64,000 nucleotides of DNA from Bradyrhizobium sp. LTSP849 (lineage in GTDB: Bacteria; Pseudomonadota; Alphaproteobacteria; Rhizobiales; Xanthobacteraceae), in assembly GCF_000938255.1 (NCBI RefSeq), contig NZ_JYMR01000001.1, positions 62,001 to 126,000 of the forward strand, given 5' to 3'. Below, piece by piece: positions 52,040-60,180 of this stretch. The notes beneath the pieces were generated by a model. The model did not search any database and had not been told where the DNA came from. It worked only from the letters and a program-made list of their open reading frames with translations. The first letter of the stretch is position 1, and every line of letters starts with the position of its first letter. A program made the translations under genes and the position numbers.

Positions 52040-53251
52040 TTACGCGAATTTGCGCGTGGCCTCGACCGGTCCGGGCGGCTCCGGCGAGAGCGGCGGCGCC
52101 TGGTCATAGACCGCAAAATCGTTCTTGCCGTTCTTCTTGGCGGCATAGAGGGCGTGGTCGGCGTGCGCGATCAGCCGGTCCGGGAATTGGCCGATGTCGC
52201 GATCCCATTCGGCGACGCCAATCGATATCGCGATCGGAATGTCGTTGCCGGCGCAAGCGGCGGCATCCTGGCGGCAAACCTCAAGCACGCGGCGGGCGAT
52301 CAGCGCGCCTTCGCGTAAGGAGGACGACGGCAGCACGACGCAGAACTCGTCGCCGCCGGTGCGGGCGAGCATGTCGCCGGGCCTTAAGCGCGTCTGCGCC
52401 ATCAGGGTGAAATGCTGGAGGCAGGCGTCTCCGGCCGCATGTCCATGGGTGTCGTTGATGGTCTTGAAGCCGTCGAGGTCGATCACCAGCAGCGAGAACG
52501 GCTCGCCGCTGCGCTCCGAGCGGGCGCATTCCTCGGAGAGGCGCTGCAACAGATGGCGACGGTTGGATACTCCCGTGAGATCGTCGAGCAGCGCGAGATC
52601 GGCGACCTCGTTGCGCAGCCGGTCCATCGCCATCAAGAGGAAGCCGAAATTGAGCGTCATCGACAGGAACAGCAGCCCCAGCACCATGACGGCATGGCCC
52701 TGACTGCCGGCCACGGCCGAGAAATCGCCGCCAAGCAGATTGCCGACCGTACGGGCCGCGAAGATCGCGATGATGGTGATGATGACGATGCTGGAGAGCC
52801 AAGCGCCGGGACTGACGCGGCCTTCCTGCGGCGACAGCAGCAGGCGCAACGCCAGCAGCAGAGGAACGGCCTGCCCGAGCGTGTAGCTCATCATGCGAAG
52901 CTGCATGTGATCGAACACGACCATGAAGAACACCGTGCCACTGATGCTCAGGGCGCTCGTCGCGACCATGACGCGCCAGGACACCGGCCGGCCATAGAAA
53001 CGCTGAATGCCCATCGCCGCCAGGCAGCTCGCGGCGATGATACCGGCGGACCCGAGCAGAAGCGGCAGAGGAGAGGTGACGAACAGGCGGGCCAGGGCGG
53101 TCATTGCACCGGCTGCACCGACAAAGGCCGACGCCATCCAGAACCGTGCCGCCTCGAATTTCGGATAGGAGCGCGTCACGTAGGCCCAGATCAGGCCGAG
53201 CGCCAGGAAGTTGACGACGAAGACCGTCCAAAGTGTCGGTACGTTCAGCAT
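52040..53251 (-). CDS. membrane diguanylate cyclase (GGDEF)
   Basis: 403 residues. About seven transmembrane segments in residues 5-205, then a GGDEF domain with RSGEPFSLLVIDLDGFKTINDTHGHAAGD and the active-site LARTGGDEFCVVLPS. An upstream RxxD inhibitory site is not evident where expected. Makes c-di-GMP in response to a signal at or in the membrane. ATG 53251 is preferred over the GTG three codons earlier. Confidence 0.88.
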   Translation of the reverse strand: MLNVPTLWTVFVVNFLALGLIWAYVTRSYPKFEAARFWMASAFVGAAGAMTALARLFVTSPLPLLLGSAGIIAASCLAAMGIQRFYGRPVSWRVMVATSALSISGTVFFMVVFDHMQLRMMSYTLGQAVPLLLALRLLLSPQEGRVSPGAWLSSIVIITIIAIFAARTVGNLLGGDFSAVAGSQGHAVMVLGLLFLSMTLNFGFLLMAMDRLRNEVADLALLDDLTGVSNRRHLLQRLSEECARSERSGEPFSLLVIDLDGFKTINDTHGHAAGDACLQHFTLMAQTRLRPGDMLARTGGDEFCVVLPSSSLREGALIARRVLEVCRQDAAACAGNDIPIAISIGVAEWDRDIGQFPDRLIAHADHALYAAKKNGKNDFAVYDQAPPLSPEPPGPVEATRKFA

Positions 53252-53666
53252 GGCGCCCACAGTACGCGCAGCGTCCCGCTCCCTGTCTCTGGCACCCGTT
53301 CGTCCATGACCCGTCCCCGTGTTCTTGCGGACGACAATGCGCGGGTGCGCTTAACGGAACCTCACCGCGATCTGCGAAAGCGCGTCTTTGGTTTTGGATT
53401 CATGAACGGCGCGCGCCGATTGTCGGGTTGTTAGCCATGCCGCCGACGTTGATGTGAGATGCGCCGTGGCGTGCTGCGATGCGGATTCGCGGGCGGAAAT
53501 CACCCGAAAATGCATCTGAGCTGTGGATAACGTAATGACACAGATGTGACAACGCGGGGCAGGCGCCCGCGAATCTGCTGAGTTCGTCACCGAGGATGTT
53601 GCGAGGCTGGCCCTCCGCCGAGCATCCCTCGTGTCGCGTTTAACCATGAACCCTTGAGAGGATACT
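53252..53666. other. intergenic region with a structured leader
   Basis: No gene seen. ATTCGCGGGCG (53485-53495) and CGCCCGCGAAT (53564-53574) are an 11-bp inverted repeat; between them CTGTG/CACAG arms form an inner hairpin. This precedes the Lys/Ala-rich mini-gene, so it may be a structured 5' leader. Confidence 0.4.
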
Positions 53667-53735
53667 ATGGCTAAGAAAGCGAAGAAGGCGGCGAAGAAGA
53701 AGGCGAAGAAGGCCAAGAAGGCGAAGAAGAAGTAA
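53667..53735 (+). CDS. Lys/Ala repeat mini-protein (22 aa)
   Basis: ATG 53667, after GAGAGG, to TAA 53733-53735 encodes 22 residues made only of Met1, Ala and Lys in KKA/KA repeats. It looks like the isolated tail of histone H1-like DNA-binding proteins (HctB/AlgP type). Followed by two hairpins, one with a T-run, which supports a real short transcript. Confidence 0.6.
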   Translation: MAKKAKKAAKKKAKKAKKAKKK

Positions 53736-53753
53736 CGCAGCTTCTTTTTGTTT

Positions 53754-53834
53754 GCCCGGGTGGAGCCTCGCTCCGCCCGGGCTTCGGGTAAGGCTTGAGA
53801 GATTGAAGGTGGCGGGCGCGAGGCCCGCTTTTTT
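53754..53834 (+). terminator. tandem hairpins after the mini-gene
   Basis: First hairpin GCCCGGGTGGAGC/GCTCCGCCCGGGC (53754-53781, one G-T pair) lacks a T-run. Second hairpin GCGGGC-GCGAG-GCCCGC (53812-53828) is followed by six T and is a proper intrinsic terminator. Confidence 0.75.
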
Positions 53835-53906
53835 ATTGGCTTGTTCCGTTCTCTCACACCTCGCCCCGCAAGCGGGGAGAGGTGAAGAGGAGATCGCGTC
53901 TACTGC

Positions 53907-54518
53907 CTATCGCTCGGCGAATGCGAGCTTCGCCCCAAGCAGCGCAAAGCCAGCTGCAAAACTGCGGCGCAGCCAGGCCATCACACCAGGGCGGGAGATG
54001 ACGCGCTCGCGTACCGATGCCGCGCAGAGGCCATAGACGACGAACACCACAAACGTCATCGCCATGAAGGCGCCGCTCAATTCCAGCATCCGTGCCAGCA
54101 CATGGGCCTCGTCGAGCGCGATGAACTGCGGCAGGAAGGCGAGGAAGAAGATCGAGAGTTTTGGGTTCAGGATGTTGATCAGGAATCCGGTCACGATGAC
54201 GCGGCCGCTCGAGCGCTCCTTGATATCAGCCTCGACCGAAAGCGACCCGGTTTCGCGCAGCGCCTGCCAGGACATGTAGAGCAGATAGGCCACGCCGCAC
54301 CATTTCAGCGCGGCAAAGGCGAGCGCGCTGGTGTGGAGCACGGCGGCAAGGCCCAGCATCGCCGCGATCATATGCGGCACGATCCCGAGGGTGCAGCCGA
54401 AGGAGGCCGCCACGCTGGCACGGGAGCCGCGCGTGAGTGCCGCAGCCAGCGTATAGAGCACGCCGGTGCCGGGGGACGCGACGACGATGAGCGAGGTAAG
54501 CAGGAAGGACCAGGACAT
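53907..54518 (-). CDS. LysE/RhtB-family amino acid exporter
   Basis: 203 residues with six predicted transmembrane segments. The N-terminal SLIVVASPGTGVLYTLAAALTRGSRASVAASFGCTLG is the LysE/RhtB signature (PGP-like first helix and GxRxG loop), and ILNPKLSIFFLAFLPQFI is the conserved NPK motif. Exports an amino acid or related metabolite. Confidence 0.87.
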   Translation of the reverse strand: MSWSFLLTSLIVVASPGTGVLYTLAAALTRGSRASVAASFGCTLGIVPHMIAAMLGLAAVLHTSALAFAALKWCGVAYLLYMSWQALRETGSLSVEADIKERSSGRVIVTGFLINILNPKLSIFFLAFLPQFIALDEAHVLARMLELSGAFMAMTFVVFVVYGLCAASVRERVISRPGVMAWLRRSFAAGFALLGAKLAFAER

Positions 54519-54614
54519 GTCCTGTCCCTACCACCCCTGCCCGGCCTGGAAAAGTCACGACGCGGTCAGCCGCGCCGGCGACGCTCATCGGGTCGACGGC
54601 GACCTCGTGCTCCG

Positions 54615-54989
54615 CTAGGACAGTTGCGCGAGCTCGGCTTCGCGCAGCACGTCGAGCGGCGCCCACGGCTTGGCCCAGAATTTTGCACCATCAGGCAAGG
54701 GCTGCATCAGCGGACGCCCGGAGGTGACGACGATGTCGAGCTTCGGATTGCGGTCCTTGGCGACATGCGCCAGCTCGATGCCGTTCATGCGGCCGGCAAG
54801 TTGCACGTCCGTCAGCATCAGGCACAGCGCGCCCGCATTCTTCTCAAGCACACGCTCGGCAGCCTCGGCACTTTCGCACTGGATGACCTGGTAGCCACTC
54901 TCTTCCAGCAGCAGACTGAGCATCTCCCGCTGCATAGCGTCGTCCTCTACGATGAGTGCGGTTGCTTGAAATGGTTCTGACTGTCCCAT
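54615..54989 (-). CDS. single-domain response regulator (CheY-like)
   Basis: 124 residues: acidic pair in ALIVEDDAMQREML, phospho-acceptor Asp in LMLTDVQLAGRMNG (near 60), conserved Thr/Ser in VVTSGRP and Lys in FWAKPWAPLDVL. No output domain. No partner kinase is adjacent. Confidence 0.87.
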   Translation of the reverse strand: MGQSEPFQATALIVEDDAMQREMLSLLLEESGYQVIQCESAEAAERVLEKNAGALCLMLTDVQLAGRMNGIELAHVAKDRNPKLDIVVTSGRPLMQPLPDGAKFWAKPWAPLDVLREAELAQLS

Positions 54990-55114
54990 CGATGGCTCCC
55001 AATGCTTGTGTGCGTCCGCCTCACGTGAGTTAAGGAGCGAACTCCCTTGCAGTTCGGTTCCATTCTGAAAAAATGTAAATCATAGTTCCCTATCAGAGCT
55101 TGACGGGAGGCATC

Positions 55115-55948
55115 ATGACTGTGATTCGCGGCGCCGCGGCCATCACCGGAGCGGCCAGCGGCATCGGCCGCGCGCTCGCAATCGAACTGGCCCAGCTCGG
55201 CTGCGACCTCGCGCTTGCCGATCGCGACGAGGCCGGACTGAAGACTCTCGCCGCAGAGATCGGAGCTGCGCGCAAAGTCAGCGTGCATCGCGTCGATGTC
55301 AGCGAGCCCGGTGACATCGCCCGGTTCGCGACCGATGCGATCGCGGCGCATCCCTCGCTCAACATCCTCGTCAACAATGCCGGCGTGGCGCTGCTCGGCC
55401 AATTCGAGGAGATCGACCAGGCGCAGATGGACTGGCTGTTCGACATCAATTTCTGGGGTGTGGTGCATGGCACCCGCGCCTTCCTGCCGCACCTGAAGAC
55501 GCAGGCAGAGGCGCACATCGTCAACCTCTCCTCGATCTTCGGCATCATCGCGCCGCCGGGTCAGGCAGCCTATGCGGCGGCCAAATTCGCGGTGCGCGGC
55601 TTCTCCGAGAGCGTGCGGCACGAGCTTGCGGTCGCGGGAAGTCCGGTGAAGCTGTCGGTCGTGCATCCCGGCGGCGTCGCCACCTCCATCGCGCGCAGTT
55701 CCCGCACCGGGATCGGCGTGACCGACAATGCCCGTCGCGCGCAGATGATCGATCGGTTCGAGAACGCGGCGAAGACCACGCCGAAGGACGCTGCGCTGCG
55801 CATCATCAAGGGCATCGAGAAGAACCAGCCGCGCATCCTGATCGGCAACGACGCCCGCTTCATGGACCTGTTGCAGCGCTTCCGCCCGGGGACATATTGG
55901 CTGCCGCTACAGCGCCGGCTGGAGAAGATGGCGAAGGGGACGAAGTGA
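55115..55948 (+). CDS. short-chain dehydrogenase/reductase
   Basis: 277 residues from ATG 55115 (GGGAGG five bases upstream). Rossmann motif TGAASGIGRALA, NNAG (ILVNNAGVALLG), catalytic Ser in IVNLSSIFG and YxxxK in YAAAKFAVRGFSESV. NAD(P)-dependent; the C-terminal extension of about 40 residues is typical of acetoin or lipid-type SDRs. Substrate unknown. Confidence 0.87.
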   Translation: MTVIRGAAAITGAASGIGRALAIELAQLGCDLALADRDEAGLKTLAAEIGAARKVSVHRVDVSEPGDIARFATDAIAAHPSLNILVNNAGVALLGQFEEIDQAQMDWLFDINFWGVVHGTRAFLPHLKTQAEAHIVNLSSIFGIIAPPGQAAYAAAKFAVRGFSESVRHELAVAGSPVKLSVVHPGGVATSIARSSRTGIGVTDNARRAQMIDRFENAAKTTPKDAALRIIKGIEKNQPRILIGNDARFMDLLQRFRPGTYWLPLQRRLEKMAKGTK

Positions 55949-55987
55949 GCGTGGGTGGGTGAGTGAAGCAACGCGCCTCACTCTCCG

Positions 55988-56117
55988 TCGTCGTCCCGGC
56001 GAAGGCCGGGACCCATAACCACCGAACTCGATTTGGCGAAGACTCGCAGTTCGGTACTCCCACCGTTCGCAACCGATAGATTCCGCGGTATGGGTCCCGG
56101 CCTTCGCCGGGACGACG
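55988..56117. repeat. long palindromic intergenic repeat, second copy
   Basis: Left arm CGTCGTCCCGGCGAAGGCCG...CCCATA (from 55988) and right arm TATGGGTCCCGGCCTTCGCC... (to 56117) pair nearly perfectly. Between them ACCGAACT/AGTTCGGT form an inner hairpin. Same family as 48003-48134 with GC-richer arms. Confidence 0.75.
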
Positions 56118-56146
56118 CCGGAAAACCATTCGCCCTCCTCAACGCC

Positions 56147-56953
56147 TCACTGCCCCGCCAACCGATCCGCAAAATACCCGATCGTCTTGCGATAGATCAC
56201 CGCCCTGTTCCACTCCCGCATGGCATCGAAATTGGCGGTGCCTTCGCCGTAAGGCTGGCCCATCTTGAAGCCGTTGGTGTGGAGCAGGTTCGCGGTCGAG
56301 GCGAGCACGTCGGGGACGCTGTGGCGGAGGTCGACGTGGCCATCGCCGTCGAAATCGACACCGTATTTGATGTAGGACGACGGCAGGAACTGGGTCTGGC
56401 CGATCTCGCCGGCGTAGGCGCCGATGAGGTCGCGCAGCGGCAGGTCGCCGCGTTGCACGATCTTGAGCGCGGCGAGCAGCTCACCCTGGAACAGCTCGGT
56501 GCGGCGGCAGTCATGCGCCAGCGTCGCGAGCGTGCGGATCACCGGCAGCTTGCCGATGTCGCCCTTGCCGAAGTCACTCTCCAGGCCCCAGATCGCGACC
56601 AGGATATGCCGGGGCACGCCGAACTGCTGCTCGATGCGCGAGAGCAGCGCCGCATGGCGCTGGAGCAGCGCGCGGCCGCCATTGATGCGGCCCGGGCCGA
56701 CGCGGGTCGAGACATATTGCTCAAAGCTCTTGTTGAAGGTGTAGCGCTGGCGCCGGTCGAAGGCGAGCACGGCGCCATCCTCGGTAATGCCGCTGAAGGC
56801 CGCACTGGTCGTGCTCGCAGAGACGCCCGCTCCTTGCGCTTCCGAGGTCATGCTGGCGACGAAGCTGTTGAAGTCGCCGCCGCAACGCGCGGCCTCGGCT
56901 TGGCCGCCGGCCAGACAAACGACGAACGCGGTGGCGAGCGCGAATCTCAACAT
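56147..56953 (-). CDS. lytic murein transglycosylase (MltB-like)
   Basis: 268 residues with signal peptide (MLRFALATAFVVCLAGGQAEA). Core shows the MltB family: FAGITEDGAVLAFDRRQ, FEQYVSTRVGPGRINGGRALLQRHAALLSRIEQQFGVPRHILVAIWGLESDFGK with the catalytic Glu in WGLESDFG, and AYAGEIGQTQFLPSSYIKYGVDFDGDG. Cleaves peptidoglycan glycan strands to anhydro-MurNAc. No C-terminal peptidoglycan-binding domain. Confidence 0.88.
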   Translation of the reverse strand: MLRFALATAFVVCLAGGQAEAARCGGDFNSFVASMTSEAQGAGVSASTTSAAFSGITEDGAVLAFDRRQRYTFNKSFEQYVSTRVGPGRINGGRALLQRHAALLSRIEQQFGVPRHILVAIWGLESDFGKGDIGKLPVIRTLATLAHDCRRTELFQGELLAALKIVQRGDLPLRDLIGAYAGEIGQTQFLPSSYIKYGVDFDGDGHVDLRHSVPDVLASTANLLHTNGFKMGQPYGEGTANFDAMREWNRAVIYRKTIGYFADRLAGQ

Positions 56954-57101
56954 GTGGGGAAATCCTCAAATCTTGCGCGAAACAGCGCGCGATCATGCCC
57001 GGGAACCGGAGTCGCGTCAAAGCGGCAAATCCCCGCCAGAACCGATCGCTGCGTGCGCGCGACTAAAGATTTGCGTTCGCCCCCATCCCCAACTCTTCGA
57101 G

Positions 57102-58043
57102 ATGACCATGCCCATTCCCTACCGAATGATCGCAGTCCTCGCGTTGCTCTCCTTTCACGCCATCACGGCCGCCTCAGCACAGACGCGCGACGTCGCAGGC
57201 GGACGGGACTATCCCGGCATCGGCCGCTTCACCGGCAGCGTCGTCACCGGCTATGTGGTGAAAGATTTTGACGCGGCGCGGATGCAAGCCGCCGCCTTCA
57301 AGGACGGCCAGCCCATCGACGCGCGGCGGCTCGAGGGCCGCATCATCCGCATCGCCTACCGCACCAATCCCGGCCCGTCGATCCTGGAAGTCTCCCGCAA
57401 TTTTGAGACGCAACTTGCCAAGGCCGGCTTCGAGACCTTGCTCGCCTGCGACACCGACGCCTGCGGCGCTATTCCGTTCACGGAAGCGGTCGATACGCTG
57501 CCAGTCCCGCAGATGTGGGTCGACGGCTTCAACTACCGCTATTTTTCCGGCCGCAAGACCGAGGGCGGGCGCGAGACCTATGCCAGCGTCCTCGTCAGCC
57601 AGAACAACCAGGAGATCTATGCGCAGGTCACCGTCGCGGAGCTGGGCGCAATCGAAAACAAGATGGTCGATGCCGCCGCGATGGCCAAGGGGCTTGGCGA
57701 GACCGGCCACATCGCGCTCTACGGCATCTATTTCGACACCGACAAGGCGATGCTCAAGCCGGAGAGCCGCCCGACGCTGGAGCAGATCGCAAAGCTGCTC
57801 ACCAGCCAGCCCCAGCTCAACGTCTTCATCGTCGGCCACACCGACAGCCAGGGCGCCTATGAGTACAATCTCGATCTGTCGAAGCGTCGCGCTGAAGCTG
57901 TCGCAGCCGAACTCGTGAAGAGTTTTCGGATCGCGCAAGCACGGTTGCGCACCGCCGGCGTCGGCTTGCTGGCACCCGTCGGCTCGAATGCGACGGACGC
58001 CGGACGCGCGCTCAACCGGCGGGTCGAGCTGGTGGCACCGTGA
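57102..58043 (+). CDS. OmpA-family outer membrane/periplasmic protein
   Basis: 313 residues from ATG 57102 (57108 possible). Signal peptide MTMPIPYRMIAVLALLSFHAITAASA, then a domain of about 175 residues common to this group (DYPGIGRFTGSVVTGYVVKDFD), and a C-terminal OmpA domain (GHIALYGIYFDTDKAMLKPESRPTLEQIAKLL ... FIVGHTDSQGAYEYNLDLSKRRAEAV ... GRALNRRVELV) that binds peptidoglycan. The long N-terminal region resembles DUF4892-type proteins. Confidence 0.85.
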   Translation: MTMPIPYRMIAVLALLSFHAITAASAQTRDVAGGRDYPGIGRFTGSVVTGYVVKDFDAARMQAAAFKDGQPIDARRLEGRIIRIAYRTNPGPSILEVSRNFETQLAKAGFETLLACDTDACGAIPFTEAVDTLPVPQMWVDGFNYRYFSGRKTEGGRETYASVLVSQNNQEIYAQVTVAELGAIENKMVDAAAMAKGLGETGHIALYGIYFDTDKAMLKPESRPTLEQIAKLLTSQPQLNVFIVGHTDSQGAYEYNLDLSKRRAEAVAAELVKSFRIAQARLRTAGVGLLAPVGSNATDAGRALNRRVELVAP

Positions 58044-58589
58044 GGGCGGCGCGCACGCGCAACGTGACGTGCACATCGCAAAGCTGGAACTCATCTGCAT
58101 GCACTAGATGAGACCTTCTGCACGCGCGCCGATGCACATCAACACGCATACGCGCGATGCGAGCGAACTCTCGCTGCATTGCGAGAGCAGAGAAAATGAA
58201 CAAATGTTTCAGCTATCCAAGCATCTGCTTCGGGAGCACGCTGGAACCCGCGATGACCTTTGGCGCATATCAGACGCGCTCGCTGCGAGACCAACGCCGC
58301 CTCGATTTATCTTGCCACCTTATGGCGCAAGTTATAGTCTTCTATCCTAAGTTGTTGCCCTGCCAGCCCCGGGCGACACTGAAGACCAAAAATAAACGGC
58401 GGGCTTTTCGGCCCGCCGTTTATTGAGGCAAGGGTCCGATCTAAAGGTCGCATCGACCATACGAGGCGCCTGACGTGGCGATCGGGCGAACGGATTTCGT
58501 CTAGCAGTCGTGCAAAAAGCCCCTCAAACCGGCGCTGGCAGCTGCCAAAGTCATTTGACTATGGCGTCCTGATCGACGAAAAGCCCGCC
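58044..58589. other. gene-free region with one strong hairpin
   Basis: A few short open frames (for example 58157-58426) lack ribosome-binding sites and run into the hairpin at 58391. Beyond that hairpin I see nothing that marks a gene, RNA or repeat. Confidence 0.4.
58391..58424. terminator. bidirectional hairpin
   Basis: AATAAACGGCGGGC (58391-58404) pairs perfectly with GCCCGCCGTTTATT (58411-58424). A-rich and T-rich flanks allow termination on both strands. The core nearly equals that of the hairpin at 61685. Confidence 0.7.
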
Positions 58590-58826
58590 ATGGCCAAAAA
58601 ACCTGGAACCAATCCCAAAGGCGAATTCGCCTTTTTCAACGTCTTCTACGAAGACGGCTCACAACGCTCCAACCGGCGCGTGCCTTCGGAATTGCTCGGA
58701 GGCCTCGACGGCGATGAGCCTGCCCGTGCCTTCATCATGGAGCAGGACCGCGAGATCGCCGAAAAATCCGGCCGCCCGCCGCTGGAAATCAAGAACCTCG
58801 ACCGGGTCGGCGCGAAGAAGAAGTAG
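58590..58826 (+). CDS. small conserved hypothetical protein (78 aa)
   Basis: MAKKPGTNPKGEFAFFNVFYEDGSQRSNRRVPSELLGGLDGDEPARAFIMEQDREIAEKSGRPPLEIKNLDRVGAKKK. Charged and soluble, with basic ends. I recognise it as conserved in Bradyrhizobium and relatives. Function unknown. Confidence 0.72.
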   Translation: MAKKPGTNPKGEFAFFNVFYEDGSQRSNRRVPSELLGGLDGDEPARAFIMEQDREIAEKSGRPPLEIKNLDRVGAKKK

Positions 58827-58844
58827 GCCGACCTAGGCAGGCGA

Positions 58845-59225
58845 TCACCAGCGCCCGCTCCACTTGTTCCAGGCAAACAGCAGATCGGCAAACCGGTCAT
58901 AGAAGAAACGCGTGAACGGCAATGCCACGCGATTGCCGAACAGCGCCGCAAGCCACCCCTCCCCCGGCGTTAACCGCCACAGCGCGATCGCAACATCCGC
59001 ACCGACGGTAAGCCGACCGGCCTCATCGGTCGCGTGCAGGCGGCGCCTGATGTCGTCGAGCGAGGCGCCGAAGTGCGCCAGTGCATCCGGCTGCTCGTTG
59101 ATGTCCCTGAACTCGACCGTGCCCGCGCGCACCAGCGCCAGCAGCTTGTTGCGCTGCCAGTCGATGCCGGCGTCACAGACGGGGCAGCGGGTGTTGTAGT
59201 AGACGGTGAGATGGGGGACGGACAT
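58845..59225 (-). CDS. DUF393 / thiol-disulfide (DCC-family) protein
   Basis: 126 residues from MSVPHLTVYYNTRCPVCDAGIDWQ. The YYNTRCPVCD opening with CxxC and the late ALPFTRFFYDRFADLLFAWNKWSGRW (FYxxxADxLYxWNR pattern) define DUF393. Probably a thioredoxin-like oxidoreductase; partner unknown. Upstream in-frame ATG adds 18 residues without a signal peptide. Confidence 0.82.
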   Translation of the reverse strand: MSVPHLTVYYNTRCPVCDAGIDWQRNKLLALVRAGTVEFRDINEQPDALAHFGASLDDIRRRLHATDEAGRLTVGADVAIALWRLTPGEGWLAALFGNRVALPFTRFFYDRFADLLFAWNKWSGRW

Positions 59226-59358
59226 GGCTTGAAGGGGCCGGGAGTCGGGCGGAAAGCAACAGGACGGCAGAACCAGCAAAACAACGACATTGAGTATAGA
59301 ATGCTCTGGTCAGAAATGATCCAACGCCGAATATAGAATTTCCTTCACGTGGCCCACC

Positions 59359-60141
59359 ATGTCACCAAATAGAAAAGATCGCAGGCGAATGGCGCGCAAG
59401 ACGCGCCGATCGTCCGACCGCAGATCGATTCAGAACGACGAGGGACCGTTTCTTACGAAACACCCGTTTTCTGGCGTTCCCAGCGACGTCATTCGATCGG
59501 CAATAGGAGAGGTGGGCGCCAAGGCCGCAGCGGAGTTGCCGAACTTGCAACAGCAACTTCGTGGGATGCTACTGCGCTGCGAACCGACATACTTCTTAGC
59601 TAACATGGCACAATCCTACCTATTCGCCAGCATCGCGAGAGATGGAACGATCGACAGGCCTAAATATAAAGATGGCGCGCTACAGCAATTCCACCTCGAA
59701 TTCGCACAAGCTGCTTTTCTAACCATCGACCCCAGCGACTTACAGCCCATTTTCGCGCATCCAAAAGACATCCAGGACATTTCGGATAAGCTGAGCGAAT
59801 TACTCGATGCCTACAAAGAATCACGGTTTGCAATGGTAGGCGAAGCCCAATCAAAAGAAGAGCAATATCTGATTGCTTTACAAGAGAGGGTTCGATTGCA
59901 CACTTTGGCCGTCAGAAACTGGGGTTACTATGAGCCCGCCCTAAATATCTTGAGAGGCGTCTTCGGCCCGTTAGACGATCATTGCGCGCGCTTGGTGGGC
60001 TTAACAGCTAAAGAATTGATCTCGGCATTCGACATCCTCTTAAGAGCGACCGAGCGAGAGTCAGCTTCATTCAGGCACAAACTTGCCGCGGCGTTTACTT
60101 GTAAATCAAAGCGCCAAATGATCGAGGAGTACCATCGCTAA
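59359..60141 (+). CDS. N-terminal part of a lower-GC protein, probably split by an in-frame stop
   Basis: 260 residues. Very basic N-terminus (MSPNRKDRRRMARKTRRSSDRRS), then helical. It ends at TAA 60139-60141, but the same frame continues without another stop for 13 codons into the next ORF (FNIPIETAQKLID then MAERDKW). The text is lower in GC and uses A/T-ending codons, unlike its neighbours, which indicates horizontal origin. Either a two-gene operon or, more likely, one gene of 774 codons with a nonsense mutation. Confidence 0.6.
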   Translation: MSPNRKDRRRMARKTRRSSDRRSIQNDEGPFLTKHPFSGVPSDVIRSAIGEVGAKAAAELPNLQQQLRGMLLRCEPTYFLANMAQSYLFASIARDGTIDRPKYKDGALQQFHLEFAQAAFLTIDPSDLQPIFAHPKDIQDISDKLSELLDAYKESRFAMVGEAQSKEEQYLIALQERVRLHTLAVRNWGYYEPALNILRGVFGPLDDHCARLVGLTAKELISAFDILLRATERESASFRHKLAAAFTCKSKRQMIEEYHR

Positions 60142-60180
60142 TTTAACATTCCGATCGAAACCGCCCAAAAGCTGATTGAC

